DNA of 64,000 nt from Psettodes erumei (taxonomy: Eukaryota > Chordata > Actinopteri > Pleuronectiformes > Psettodidae). Positions 1-13,912 of this stretch are shown piece by piece. Location: positions 1,860,001 to 1,924,000 of the forward strand of contig JAFBJZ010000377.1 in the NCBI GenBank assembly GCA_016785225.1, in the 5' to 3' direction. Position 1 is the stretch's first letter, and each line of letters opens with the position of its first letter. A program made the position numbers and the translations under genes. The notes under the pieces are model-generated. The model had not been told where the DNA came from, ran no database searches, and saw nothing but the letters and a program-made list of their open reading frames with translations.

Positions 1-1559
1 TCCTTCTCCATGGACCCAGCTCCCAGTTTGTATTTGGGGGGCAGACAACCTCTCTACATTTAAAGATGCACTTTATGCTTACCTCTTTGATAAAGTTTAC
101 AGTTAGGACTGGTTCAGGTAAATTCATCCCTTAGTTCTGCTGCCTGCCTGCTGGTAAAAAAAAATCTGAGGGTGGAACCTGCACTGAATAGTGGAATTTC
201 ACACTGATGCTTTTCAAAAGACAGTAACTCATGTTCATATAATTTCTTGTGCTTCTGTTTGTCTGTATATTCCAGTGTTGTGCATTATACTTTTATGGAG
301 TGGTGTAACCACAACTCATTGATCTTATCCTCAAAAAGCTGCTCTGACCTTTCTTTCATCATTTGAATGTCACACAGACTTTGACACCAGTGTGGAGCCT
401 GCCTATTGATCGCTCTGGGGAAAACTGTTTTAAAGTGAGCTGAGTAAATTACCTGTGTAATCTTTCATCACTCTTTAGTTCCACATACAGTGTTTAAATG
501 ATCTTATTTCTGTTCAATAATAATGTTTATGGAAGAAATATATTTTGAGATTTCTACTGTGTAGAGAGAAAGAGAATTTAGAAATTTCGGATTTAGAAGA
601 AAGTGGATGCTTCTTTTCAGGCAGATTGTTTCATTAACTTTACCGAATCCAAGAGCAAAAAAAGACATCATTAGATGTGTTCATTAGCCTCACACTGCGC
701 TCTTGTCACCAACAAAAAATTAGAGTGGAGCTCAGTTGCACCCAAAGTAATTTGGACATAGTTTCAACTTCTCTGTGAGTTTGTTAGTGTGGGTCTGATC
801 GCCAGTTACCCTTCACACATCCATGTTTCCCTCTACCTTGTAAATGATGAAATATGGTGTGTGTGTAGAATCATAACATTCAACCATGGGTGCATGTCAG
901 TCATGTAGCAATACATTCATAATGGACCAACTTAGTCTTTTATATTTGATATATATCAACTCAAAAACAACTCTTCTTCCAAACGCACCCAGGAGAAGCA
1001 CAGAGAAAGAACAGAAACTGGCTGGAACATGGAAAGGTGCGTTTGTTGCTGAAATCGCAGATCCTGCCCTCAGACTGACTGTGACAGTGAATGATTAATG
1101 GGCTCTTTTCCTCTGTAATTACAGTCAAGGTGCCCATGAGGGAGGCGTTTAACCTACTTATCTGATGAAGGTGCACAGTGGCTGCCTGTAGGTGAGCACT
1201 GTGGCAATGAAGCATGGATAGAAGTGGTAACTGGTAAAAGAAGATGAATCTGTTGATTAGGTAAAAGCTGAAATGGCCTTCAATAAACAAAGTAACTAAT
1301 TTGAAAGTAGTGGATACTTACAGTGTGAACATCCATAACTAATTTTTAAATTTGCAATTCAGAAAGAAACAGACAATACAAACTGATCTTTTCATTCTAT
1401 TAATTATCATTAATCACTATCTTTTTTCTTTTCATATAAATTGCAAATATGTTATATTGTGTGGTTGATGTGGTCACTGTTGTCCTTTTTGTGGTAAAAT
1501 TCCAAATAAGATAAAACAACACAAATTATGGCCCAATTGGACATTTATGTATGTATATA
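1..1559. other. Intergenic, nothing recognised
   Basis: AT-leaning single-copy-looking sequence. Short open frames (for example at 886-1098 and 961-1290) show no family motif, no splice context and no codon bias. Confidence 0.7.
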
Positions 1560-1725
1560 TAGACCCAGACCACACTGGACAATGGATATATCCCATCTAA
1601 CTTAATCATTTCCCAGGATCCCCCAGTAGAAGTAGGAAAAACCTACTGGGGAGAGGGACATCTGGCTTAGCATGCTGTCACCCTGACCTTGCCCCCTGAT
1701 ATGTGGTGTAGGGAGGGATGGAAAT
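1560..1725 (+). mobile_element. Rex3-like (RTE clade) LINE 3' end, degenerate
   Basis: Non-coding 3'-end text common to a very abundant teleost repeat is recognisable: a part like 'acccaggacacactgg..ggatatatctcccatct', then CAGGATCCCCCAG, CTGGGGAGAGGGACATCTGG, CTGTCACCCTGACC and a final GGGAGGGATGG. The intact family ends in GATG-type short repeats, which here are reduced to one unit. I believe this is the Rex3/RTE 3' region, but the name is from memory. No reverse transcriptase coding remains; the piece is 5' truncated. Confidence 0.55.
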
Positions 1726-2070
1726 TATGGTTTCACTTTGGTACTGTATGCTCCTTTAATTAAAACAGGACTCCTCCTCCAGCACTGCACTGAAAAATCC
1801 CATTAAAAGTCATATCTTAAAGGAGCCTGGAGGAGACACATAACTTTTCAATAAGTTTAAAAACTTAGAATAAACCAGAATCATCCTCTTTTTTTAAGGG
1901 AGTTTTTTCATCAGTTTTTGTGTTGGTTACCTGGCAACAGTGTTGCCTTGACTTCAGTTTAACCACTGGGATGCCAATCACATCCTGTGCACACCTTTTG
2001 AAGGCAGCTTTATCCCAAATGTTATTGCATGAAAAGAAAAATCAATGACCCATCAACACATACAGGAAGT

Positions 2071-2071
<1 letters not shown>

Positions 2072-2102
<31 letters not shown>
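2072..2102. repeat. CA microsatellite
   Basis: About 15 uninterrupted AC/CA units. Confidence 0.98.
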
Positions 2103-2104
<2 letters not shown>

Positions 2105-4206
2105 GTGGGAACACAGTCAGAGACAGTGACATAATGCATATCCCAGGTAAAAAAGACAAGCTAAAATACACTTCTACATTTGCAAATATACCGGAAACAC
2201 ACAATTCTGCACACCATATATGGTGCTGGATGATGTCACAGCCTGTGACCTGGCTCTGTGTTGTTTTTCCAGATGGCTGCTGACTTATACCCATCAAACA
2301 ATGCTCCCCTCCCTCTGCCCACAAAGCTCTTTTTTTAGATTGAAGAAGTCCCCTGCTGACTTTTTCTGTAAAAACTCTGTTATCTCCAGAATGCAGAGCA
2401 GTGTTTGTGTCATTTTTTTCTCACCCCATCAGTGTAAAGCAGAACTGCTTGTTGATCTCAGCTGGACTAAAAAGAAACCCCTTCATCTAAACTTGTGAAG
2501 TTTGAAAAGCTCGTCTGGCTCTCGCAGCTGCCTGAACTTCTCCCCTGGAACCCCCTCCTGGTTCAGCTATAAGCCTGTTTGGGGGAAAATTAGGAATGTG
2601 TGGGAGAAAAAAAGAAACACATCAAGCCGCAGTCAAGCTGCCAGAGGAAATGATGGGATAATTTCATATGGAAATGAGAATTTGTTGGCCAAGTGAAATG
2701 ATTTGACAACAGCACCAAAGGGTCTGCAGTAATTTCATGTCACTCACAGATGCTGGCTGAAGTTTGACGTGCAGCATAATTGTGTCATTGCTATTAAAAA
2801 CATTCTGGAAGAGACTACTAAAGGAACAGCTTGTAACTTTTGTGCTGAGTCATGTCCAGTGGGGATATGACTCTTCACACCGGTTGCTGTGTCAAACCAG
2901 CTGAGATGCCAGCCAGTGTTTCCCACAATGTCAATGCCCACTAAGTACAGTCCATGCCAAATTAGTCAGTGATGTTTAACTTTCCTGCAGCTTCAAAATG
3001 TGCAGTCAGTATTACTATGAGGTGTTTCAGAAACAAGATGAAGAATGTGACAAGTCTGGTTATTCGATGCCAGATTGTTTAAAATAACAAGTAATAGATA
3101 AGTGAAATGTCTTTAAAAAGAACTATATCACTCAAAACATATAGGTTTGTAGGATGTATGCAGTCATGTTTAAAGTTGCAACAAAACTTACGAGATTGGG
3201 TCCAAAGATATATATATATATGTATAACCCCATGTATAATCCACTCAGGGCAGTGGGAGATGCCTTCATAACAAAAGAAAGTCCTTTTGTTCCCAGGCTG
3301 AAGCACGGTATGATGTAATAATTTGAAATGCTCATCATCCAGATGGAACACACAGTGGTTGTGCCTCCAGGGTATTATATTTTATATGTACTGTATACAT
3401 CTTCACAGAGATCATTTGCAGTAATATGAGATAAGCTTATCATGTTTCCCATTAGGTAAGGTCATGTAGAATCAACTTTGATGATTTGGAATCTGGGTTT
3501 CTTTTGTCCAGTCTGAGGCTCTTTGTGTCAAACACTGGCACATCTGCACACTTCATTATGACAAGACGCAAACCTCTTGATCTCAGCACACTTCACATGA
3601 CCCGTGGCTATGTTCTGCAGGTCGACTCATGCTGCGCAAGGCGGCACTGAACGACAGACGATAGGAATTGTTTTAATACAATCACAGCATCATGCCGTGA
3701 TGCAGAGTTAAACTGTTGTGATGAATGTGCTCCTTGCAGAGCCCCAGTGTGAGCCAGTAAGTACCCCAGGGCTGTGAAATAAATTTTTTTGTTAGAATAA
3801 TAACTTATTTGTTATTTCATTTGAAAATGTTTGTATGTATGTAAATGTATGTATATAATTGTGTTGAGGAAAAAATTACATCAGCAGCATTTTATTACCT
3901 TGCTCCTGATGTGATTAGTGTGATGATATTCCACTGCTGTTGGAATTGCAATAGATGGAGATGATTGTAATTTGTAAAGCAAGAAGAAAAAAATATAATA
4001 AATAAATAAAAAGGTGGATAATGAATGTCCATGGTGGGCTACATGAATGAAAATGTTTCAACATCAACTTGTAGTTACTTTTATCATACTTTGTAGACAA
4101 AAGGACAGGGCTTAGAGAAAAGTCACCATACAATGCACTATGAACCAATTTAACACAAGCATGGTATCACAGCTGACCAAAACATGTATACAGCAGATAT
4201 ATTATG

Positions 4207-4223
4207 GTGTGTGTGTGTGTGTG
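4207..4223. repeat. GT microsatellite, short
   Basis: About eight GT units followed by a G run. Confidence 0.95.
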
Positions 4224-7200
4224 GGGGGTTAAATCCGTGAAGTCACACTGGGCACAGTGATTTTTTTAATGGCTCCATGGAGTGGGAAAAACCCAATAGG
4301 AAGGATTTGGTGCAGGAAAGAGGTGCGTCATTAAAGGCGCTGTATGTTCTTTTTGTTTGGAGACACTGCATTTGAGACTACATGCTGGCGATATGGTCCT
4401 CAACCAATCTATTCCCCCTTTTATCCTGCACCAAGGAATCAGCTGGTAACCAGAGAAATCAATGAGAGCCTACACAGACAACATAAAGAAACATGGTCTG
4501 CTTTATGGCTGAATGAAAGATGTCTGAGGCCTACAATCTGACCAATAATATATTGTATTGATTGTACAAAAAGCTGTAATGTGGATATGTGTGCAAGCCA
4601 TTCATAAGGACTGATTGACTGTTTAAAAGCTTCACTCTTTTAATTAATAATGAGTTATTCAGCTAACTAAAACATATTTTGTGTATCTTTTGGATGTCGT
4701 TGCTCATGTCACAGTGTTTGCACTGGTCTGACACGGTTGCTGTGCATTTCATCACCTTCTAATTTACATACCAGTTCAAGAGAAGCTTTGAAGCAACAAT
4801 GCTGGTCATGCAGGAGGGGGGCTGAACAAGATAGTAGAACAATAAGGTATTTTCCACCATATGCTGATGTCAATAACTGGGGGAGGGAAATTAATGATCC
4901 TCAATAGGGCAAAAGGGTGATACTGCTGGCTGTTTACCGCTATAATTAACTGTTTCACCCCACTTGCATGCACTGAATGTAGGCAGAGCTGTGTCAGGAC
5001 AGTGTCGAGCCTGTCAGGACAGGGCTGTGATTTGAGTTAATGTTCTGCCCAAGATGAAGCATTCGCAGTTATGCTTCTGCCCAGACTGCTGAGGCACATA
5101 CAGTTTTTTTTCCCTCTTTTATTAAATAATGCTTCCCTGCACAAGACTAACTTGACCTCTTCTGGTACAATTAATCCCATGTAGGCGGGCCTTTATATAA
5201 CCCTTGGTATTTTGAGGAGTCTTTCTTTGCTCACGGGTGCAGCGTAAATGTCAAACCGACCGTAAGTGAAGTGGTTTGGTGCACATTTCTGCCGGAGACA
5301 TGAAATATAGGCTGTGAAACGGTCGCTGCTTCCTGACACTGATGCTCCTGTGTGAGGGCAGTGTTGACAGTATCAGCGCACCAGCTCATACAATAAATCT
5401 GACTAAGCAGGAGGCGGCACAGTCTAACTGTATGAATGACAGTGTGAGTCAGACAGATTTTGTCTTAAAGACACACAGCATTCCTATTATCTATTCATCA
5501 TCGTCTATCTAATATACATATCTAAACAAACTTGCCAAATACAAAGTTTTTTCATTTTGTTTGCATTAGAAAATCCTATTTTATTCGACATCATTTTAAC
5601 TGATGATAATGAACCAAATCCTAATCTTAAACATTGCCATATATCCATCCTGAACCACCATTGAAACGTTTTGTTTGTTCAGGCAGAAAATGAAGTCAAC
5701 TGGCAGCTGATTCATTCATGATTCACCATCACTGGCTAATTCATCAGCTCCTTGTCTGTGACTAGACAAAACCATCTTACTGGTAATGACCAGTCATATT
5801 CATATGTTTGATCATGGTGACCTTTGCAAAACGCATCCGACACGCACCCATTTTCAACCAGGCGTTTTCTTTTGGAATACAGCCCAAACAGAAGGCTACA
5901 ATCAAGACTGATAACAGCCTCAGACATCAAATCTTGCTTTGAACTGTTCCTGATGCAACCGATCAAAACAGACAGACACCCAAGCATACTTGGGTCTGTT
6001 GATTCTGTCTGGTGTATTCAGTTCCAGGAATTAATATGCCACTCCTTTATGGGCATGCACAGCCTCATCTGGGATTTTTTTCATGTCACCATGTCATTGC
6101 ATACATTTCATATGTGGAATGTAACAATACTAAAGATAATACAGATATGTTACTTCACCATTGTTGTCATGACAAGCCTGCTACAATAGGTGAGATTTGA
6201 AACAAGTGGGGGAAGTGTGTGCCACTCATCTACATTCATGCAGTATATTCCACATAAACCTGGGACATATGGGTTTGAGCTCTGTGCAGCATGTGATGCC
6301 CTGACTGGTTACGCCTGAAACATGCAGCTTGTACAGGCAGACCTGCAAGTGGAGCTCCAGAGAAGAACCAGGCCAGGCCAGGACCTGACAGCAGGTATCC
6401 AGAGGCACCACGGCATCACGTGATCATTTCTTTACTTTGTATACCCTTGGGCGAGAGCTACTATGGAAAAAAACAAAAAAAACAAAAACTGACCTTGGTG
6501 GATACGGTCAGACAGAACAAGCCTGAGCTTCTTCCTGCATTAAGCAAACACAGGGCTCGATTTTTATCTGTTTGTCTTCGTGGAGACACACACACTGACT
6601 CTTTCCTAAAAGAAACTAAAATGGCCTTGTAAAGAGGACCATGCATAGGGATGACACTGTGAGCACCAGGGAGGAAGAAATGAATGTTCAAAAACTCCAC
6701 TGTACTAATTTTTCTATTACTGCATGGTGTTAAACACACTCAGGCATATCACATTGAATAATACACATTCATTTGAATATGTGAATATGTGTAGCCAGGT
6801 GAACAATAGGTAGCAAGTGTTTTGGGGCTGTATAGCTGTAATAGCTGTTTTATATTTTTGTTTTTATATGTGGAGGTAAAATGTGCCAGCCCCATAAAAG
6901 ATTCATTAAAACTTTATATACGTCATTAAAAACAGATAAAGTGATAAAATATCTCATAAAATGACAGTTCTTAATGAGAGTTTATTTTGCTGTATTTTTT
7001 TTTTTTTACCTTATACCTGATAGTGGACAGAATCAGACAGGACCTGAAAACAATTGTGCTGTGACAACAGACTGTATTGGGATGACATGCAGGAACATAT
7101 CACACTGTTACTTGACCCACAGACCACCCACTTTCATTATTTTATGTCTTTGCCTGCCATATTGTTGGGTCTGAAGTTGCCCAGTAGAAATATTTATCTT

Positions 7201-10200
7201 CTTAACGTATGGATTACCTGCGGAGGTAACCCTGACACGTTTACACTGATGTTTTCAAAATGTCAGCATTGACAAATGAGCACTGTCATCTACAGATAAA
7301 CAAATAATACACAGAGAAACCCAATACACCGGGCTATAATTATATCACCCTCACTTTTAAATTCTACCCAGCATCCCTGCCTCTTCTCTCATCCAGTCCA
7401 GAATTTCAAGTGGGCGTCTGCTGTCATAAATCACTTAGAAAAATGGCAGGGACATGGAGCGTAATGGAGATATGTCGACCGGCCATCGGTTATCCTGCAA
7501 CGCATAACTCTGCCTGCTGTCTGCAGCACAATGACAAATCTGAGATATAAGACTTTGTGTTGGATTTCTGTGCTGTAGATGAATCCACTCAGGTGACAGA
7601 GCAGTTCATCAGGCACACACATGCACACACTCACACATTTATGTATTTGTATATACACAGTCAATTTGTTCACTGTCAGATTCATGTTACAAAAAGCAGA
7701 GTGTGAGAACAGACAGGAAATGCCTCAGAAACCAATCAGGAGACCTGGTGTCCATGCTCTGTGTGCTAAGTAATCACTACTGTCAAAGGGTCCAGTTGCT
7801 GCCCAAACAGGTTGTGGAAATGCCAGAGAGAGACTTCACACTGCCTACTGTAGCAGAACAATGACAAGATGTTTGAAAAAAGTGCAACTTAGAAAAGATG
7901 TAATGTAGCTGTATGAGCATGCATAATACAAGAATGCTGATGCATGCACACAAACACACAGAAGTTGTGCAGCCACTGAGCTGTATATGAATAATTCCAA
8001 AGCAGGAGCGCATTTAGTCAAAAATAATAACAGTCATCATTATCAGATCTCTAACAGCCGAGTTACACACAGCTTGAAACCTCAAGAGGACAAATGTGAT
8101 CCAACTTCTTCAACTTGTGAAAACTATGAAGAAAAATAGCCTCTATTTTTTGCAAACATCTGGAACAAAAACATCTTTAACAGGGTTTCTTTTAGATTGC
8201 TAATCTTCCTGTTTTCCCAATCGCCGCAACCATCCAAACTGCTGCAGTTATTTGCTTTATGTCCTCATTCAGCTAAATGAACAATTAACAGACATTTCAT
8301 TTGAACATATACAGACAAATACCAGTTCATAAAACCAAATGATGGGTAATTCACGGAGGGTCTATTCATTTTACGCACCCAACATTAAATTTGGAGGCAG
8401 AGGAACAATGTAGCTACTACCCGGCAAATAACAGCACCATTCAGTTACAGTCCCTTGTCTGATCCTTCATGTTTTCTTTCATGGCTTTGAGGCAGGACTG
8501 GAACTCTTTTACTTGTCTCATATTTTAGTCTGCAGTGGTTTCATGTTGCATCACTCAAGAGTTGTCGCCACCAACTCTTTATCTCACTGAATACTTCTTG
8601 TTGGAAACATACGCAATCTTTCAGTATTATCTAAAATGTTTGCCCCTGTTCAGGACTTATGATTTCACGTAAAAATGATACAGAAGTGTAAACTACTTTG
8701 GTTTTTCTCAGCCAAGTTTCATTTTAATTCTCCTTCTCTGTATTCTATATTATTCCCTCCATACTGCTCTATCTGATGAAAGAAATGAGAATAGCACATC
8801 TCGTGGGAAGACATCCCAAGGACATGGGCTGCCTGATGAATCCAAAACGTGAGCACACCCACAGAGCAGTGAGAGTGAGCACACAGTCAGACAAACACAC
8901 AGATGCTATAGATACAGACTGATATAGGATATTGGAAGTTCCTCTGCACAAATTCATCATTCATCTCTTAGACACTGACTGAGATTAAAATTCACATTGA
9001 ATCTTTCCTTTTACTAGGGAGTCAAGGTCTATCCCAATCACTGAAGCCCCTACAGTGGGAATCAATTCTCTGAATGAGGGCACAAAAACAGACGTCGCTC
9101 TGAACAAATGACACCTGCTCACAAATTATAGATGCACAGCATCAAAAAAAGAAAAAATGACCTTACTTCTTACTTTAGACCTATTAGAATTTTGTGGTTA
9201 TTTGAGTGTTTTGTTTTACTTGTAAGCAAAAGAGCATCTTTACCTAACCCTAACCAAAGTTCTGTTCCCTGAACGTAAGCACGAATGGGAGCATGGATGC
9301 AAACTATGATCTTTAGTTTGACAGCATTGAACTTCAGATGTCAAATCAATGCAGACATGCACTTGGATGCAAATGAACACATATTTGCTGTGGATGGCAC
9401 AAAGTACGACATGTTGATGCCAGTTGAAAAGGTTTCAACTTCAGTGATAAATTTCAGTTTGCCCCCCAGGCTTTGTGACTTCACGCAAACACAGCACAGG
9501 CTGTGCATACATTGAGCTGGTTGGCTGGCTAACAACATGCGAAGCACAATGTCATCAGTGCAAAGGCAGCAGTTACAGTCCTCTATCAGTGTTAACACAG
9601 GATCAACATCAGTGAGGGGTACAAGTGAGTCATTCCCACTGGGGATGGATGAGAGGAAGGGAGGGAATGTCCTCCCTCACTTTTCAAAATCATCATTTTG
9701 TGCCTTTTTTCTTTTCATGTCTCAGTCTGTCAGTGAGCTTCTCGTATCTCCAGTGTCAAAGTGCCTTCAACACATCGTGAATCTGGCCAGGAGACTAAGG
9801 TGATGCAGTCTCTGATGTGCTCACTATCTTTTCTGTGTGCATTTGCTATTTGCCTTTCAGGAGTAGCAAGATGGCTGTGTGGTGAACTAATAAAAAAAAA
9901 TCTGGCATGACCTTTCTGAAGCTGAACTTGTTAAAATCCAGCACCATTAATCACCAGCACTGTGTTGGGGTTTCCTGTATTGAGTTAATATCCCCATGTA
10001 ATGATGATAAAGCAGAATCGGGCCTGTGCAGAAATATGAACAGTCACAAGATGGTGAAGGTAAAAGAGGTAATGTCCCAGGGGAGATGAAATGGGTGACA
10101 CACTTGCAAGGGGACATGACACAAACCCCTGCCAGGGGTCTTCCCTAAGTTCTTCAGTCTGCCCGTGCTGTGAGTGGAAAATCTTGGCATCTGCACAGCA

Positions 10201-12732
10201 CGAACCCAGGTGGTGGGTGTGAGTGAGACAGACAGCATTTATATTTAATGTCTCTCTGTAACCTGATCGTGGATCTGTTTGTTGTCAGTGGAACAGACAT
10301 TTTGCAGGGTATATGCTGGGCATCGGTGTGGAGTGACGCTTTGCTGTCCTCCTGGCTCTCATCCCCCTGGCACCGCTTCCAGCATGGTGCCACCATTAAT
10401 ATTGTTATATTGTATATAATTATTGTCCTGCTATAAAGTTTTAAGACTCCATCCTGTACAGCGTAAACAATAACTGGAACCATTCACATGTATGCTGTAT
10501 AATGGTGCTTTAAACTGAGGGACACTTTAAAGAATAGTCATTTTTTTTATATTTACAGTACTGGGAAGATTTAAAATGCACATTAGTCACTTGTTTAAAG
10601 TACAGATACTACACATATGATAAATCTATGGTTAGGTAACTCAGAAAGGGGATTGTGGTAGAAACACACCATAAATCATAATGAAGCAAAACATGTCCTT
10701 TAACTGCAGACATTTAACACAACCAGTACAGGAGTCAACAGCCTGGTAGACCTCAATCAAATCAAGAGATGTTCATCAGTACACATCACACAGCATCAAC
10801 TCACATGCTAGAATATGAGATTGTTTCATGTGCAAATTGAAGCAATTGAGTAGTAATTTGGATAAATGAATCCTTTCACTTGTTTTTCTGTAATCACATT
10901 TCCTCTCATCTCCTTCATTTCCTCCTGCTTGTCTGTCTAGTTGATCAAATTTTATTCTCTCGCTGTTTGACCTGACAAGTAGGATAACATTCTGTGCATT
11001 TCAATGGGATATCTAGAATGTGTCTGGGTATTCAAAAGCTGTAATAGAAACCATTCTGGAACTAACATTTCCAAAATAACAGACTCATATCTCCTCGACC
11101 CTGAATCCTCCTTATTTATTTCTCACAGCAGTCCTGCATTTATTCTACATCATTAGAGCTTCTGATTGGCTGTGACATTGCACATTGTACATGATGTTTC
11201 TTTTCAGTGAGTCATCCATTCACATGTGAGTGTCTGAGCCTGATGTGGGTGTAAGGAGACACAGTGTACTGTAAATGCAGGAAGACAGCGGGGGACCTTT
11301 CCCGGTCAGTGTGGCGCATGATCACCCCTGAGAGGTCAATACTGGAGAAGTTCTGCTTGGCTAAGCTTTGGCGTTATTGCTGCTAAACTCCATGGCATAC
11401 AGTGGGGTATCAGAGTGGAATTACAGCTGGCCAGGCAGATGAAACTGTACCACTTTCTGGCTCAGTCAATCTGAAAACCACTGCTTTCTCAGAAGAAAGG
11501 GTCGATATGTATCAAGAAGGGAATAAAAGGAGGCAAAGTGAGACCAAAAGAATCCAGTTGAGGTGATCGTTTCTTCATCCTTCTCTCTCTGCCTTTTTCT
11601 TTCAAATTTTTCTTAGACATTTCATATTTAAAGCTGTGCCACTCAATATTTTCAATAGTGTATTTAACTTTCCCATAATGGCTATTTATATAATGGATTA
11701 AATGTGTTATGTAGTGTGGAAAGAACTGCTTGTAATGACAAACCCACAGAAAATTATTACAAAAGCTGTTCCAGCCTACTCTCAGCAGCTGACAGCTGAT
11801 TTCAAGGACATCCATGTAACTGTTCACAGGTATTCATTCCCAGGCACTGTATCTACATGACATTGATGCTCCCCTCACTCTATCATCATGAGGTCAACGT
11901 GTACAGTATGAGTTTTTTATGCAATGCAACAACTAACAGATGGATTATCGTGAAATTTGGTACAGACATTAATGTCACGCTGAATTTGTTATCACCTCAT
12001 TCATCATGGATTCATGGATCACTCATTATGGAGATTCTCTGACTTTCATCCAACACTGATCAGGTCTAGTACTTTGGTTTATGAGCAAGGACCTTTAAAA
12101 TCGAATTATATTTCCTTCAGCTGCACTTGGTGTTGATGATGGAAACTTGGCAAATGTTAACGATCAGCAGGTCTGAATTGTCAAAGTGAGCATGAGAGCA
12201 TGTCAATGAACTGCAGTCTCTTAATATTTAAAGTTTTTAGATGCCTGATGGTGCACAAGTTTCATCTTTGTGTAACTGGTGAGGCCATCTGTTTGGAAAT
12301 GAAGGGCACATTTGCAGCAGTTTAGAAAGTTTTGCATTATAATTTCACTTTCTTCCATTATCTGTATCCACCACCAACATTTTTCTTGCAGATTACATGA
12401 TTTTGGAAAAATACCTGATGGCTCAAAGGGAAAAGTAATGAGTCAGGTTATGGTTTAGATCCTTATTTATCTATGTCGTCCAGTTTCCTCCTCTTCTGTC
12501 TCTCCCCCTCAGTGTCTGTGTTTTTCAGTCATCTTTGAAATGAGGACAGATACTGCAGGGTGTGGGGATGTGTCAGTGAGCTCCATAGAAAATTTATTAC
12601 CAGCTCTGATGTTGGCCGGCCCCAAACTCTGATAGCTTAAGCACTTTTTTCATGGTGTGATGTCAAATGGATGTGTCATGCTTGATGGAAATAATTTGCG
12701 AGTTTCCTTTCCCTCCGTTACCAGCTGGTTGA

Positions 12733-12760
<28 letters not shown>
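12733..12760. repeat. GT microsatellite
   Basis: Fourteen GT units, then a TTGTGTG variant. Confidence 0.97.
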
Positions 12761-12763
<3 letters not shown>

Positions 12764-13604
12764 TGTGCATCATGGAGAATCGCTCTCATGGATGAAATCT
12801 CACTCTCATTTCAAAAAGTACAAAGGGAGATTTTCCTCCACTTCACTCCTCTGAACACTGAAAACTCAAGTATAATATGATGTGATCTCTAGTACAGAAA
12901 CATAGACAAACATAATTAGAGATGCATAAATTCAGCTGTGTATCCTCTAATGTGCATATCAATTTAGTACAGACTGCGATAAACACGATATACATAAACT
13001 ATCATTAGCTAGCCCAGAAGCATACTGGAGTCAGATTAAAAGGTAATGTTCATTGTCCTTCAGTCACCCTGTCTGCCACCAGGTCTTTTAGTGTTTTTAA
13101 TTCAGAAAAGTGATTAAATGAATACCATTCACACTGATATGTCTGATGTGCACTGAACCCTCTGAGTCAAGCAAAAGGAAAGATACAATTCTGAAGACTT
13201 TAAAGTATCAATAATGCACTGGTATTGTAGTGCGAGTGAAAACTGCCCATGGAATGATGTCACCACTTGATCTGCCCTTAATTGTCAGTTTGACATAAAA
13301 CCATCAATCTTACTACAAAGACATTATTCGGAAAATGAATCATGGAGTCTGTACTTCAATAAATTGGTAAATAAATGTCTTTACTTCAATATGTTGACCT
13401 CTACAAACATGACAGAGTGGAAATGGTGATGTTTATATTATATTTTTATTTATAATAACAACAAAAGTCTGTGACATGTGTGATATAATAAAAAATTAAT
13501 AATCAATACAAAAATTGTTGTCCCTAACAAACAATGTGAATGTGCGCTCTAGAGAGCCCTCACATGGAAGTTCACAGATGGAGCTTTTTGACAGGTATAA
13601 CACA

Positions 13605-13912
13605 TAATCCATCCATCCATCCATCCATCTACAGGTTGGGGTTGTGAGCAGGTTATGTAAGGAATCCCAGGAGTTCCCAGTTGTCCTTTTCCATAGCCAT
13701 GATCTCGAGCTACTGCTGGGGGTGTCCCAAGGTGTTTCTACCCTAAATGGAATGTAATCCTGCCAGGGATTGGAGGGTCTACCACATCCTAGTTGGACAA
13801 ACATGAGTATCACCGGAGGAAGGCCTTCAGGAGGAATTCACATCGAGTATCTGAACCACATCAACTGGCTCTTGTCATCGCAGAAGGTCAAGTTGAGGAG
13901 CTGCTTCTCAGT
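13605..13912 (-). mobile_element. Rex3-like (RTE clade) LINE 3' end, minus orientation
   Basis: The plus strand shows the antisense of the same family as at 1560-1725. An ATCC repeat (13607-13629) marks the 3' terminus. It is followed by GGGTGTCCCAAGGTGTTT, a stretch resembling CCAG-GGATTGGAGGGTC, CATCACCGGAGGAAGGCC-like text, then CTGAACCACATCAACTGGCTC and a GAGGAGCTGCTTCTCAG box, in the order seen in intact copies. Many substitutions suggest an old insertion. The minus-strand reading frame across it is not a host gene. Confidence 0.55.

Larger units (their letters stand above)
1726..13604. other. Intergenic stretch without a recognised gene
   Basis: It holds simple repeats at 2072 and 4207 and at 12733. 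Otherwise it is non-coding-looking sequence. Open frames reach at most about 121 codons (5824-6189) and none carries a known motif. The block 10100-10440 is of higher complexity and GC than its surroundings and could be a conserved element. Confidence 0.65.

Noticed and set aside
5824..6189. A 121-codon plus-strand frame
   Set aside because: No recognised motif, an overlapping minus-strand frame of similar quality, and no splice or promoter context.
13496..13813. A 105-codon minus-strand frame with WMDGWMD repeats
   Set aside because: It is the ATCC repeat and antisense text of the Rex3-like tail, not a protein.
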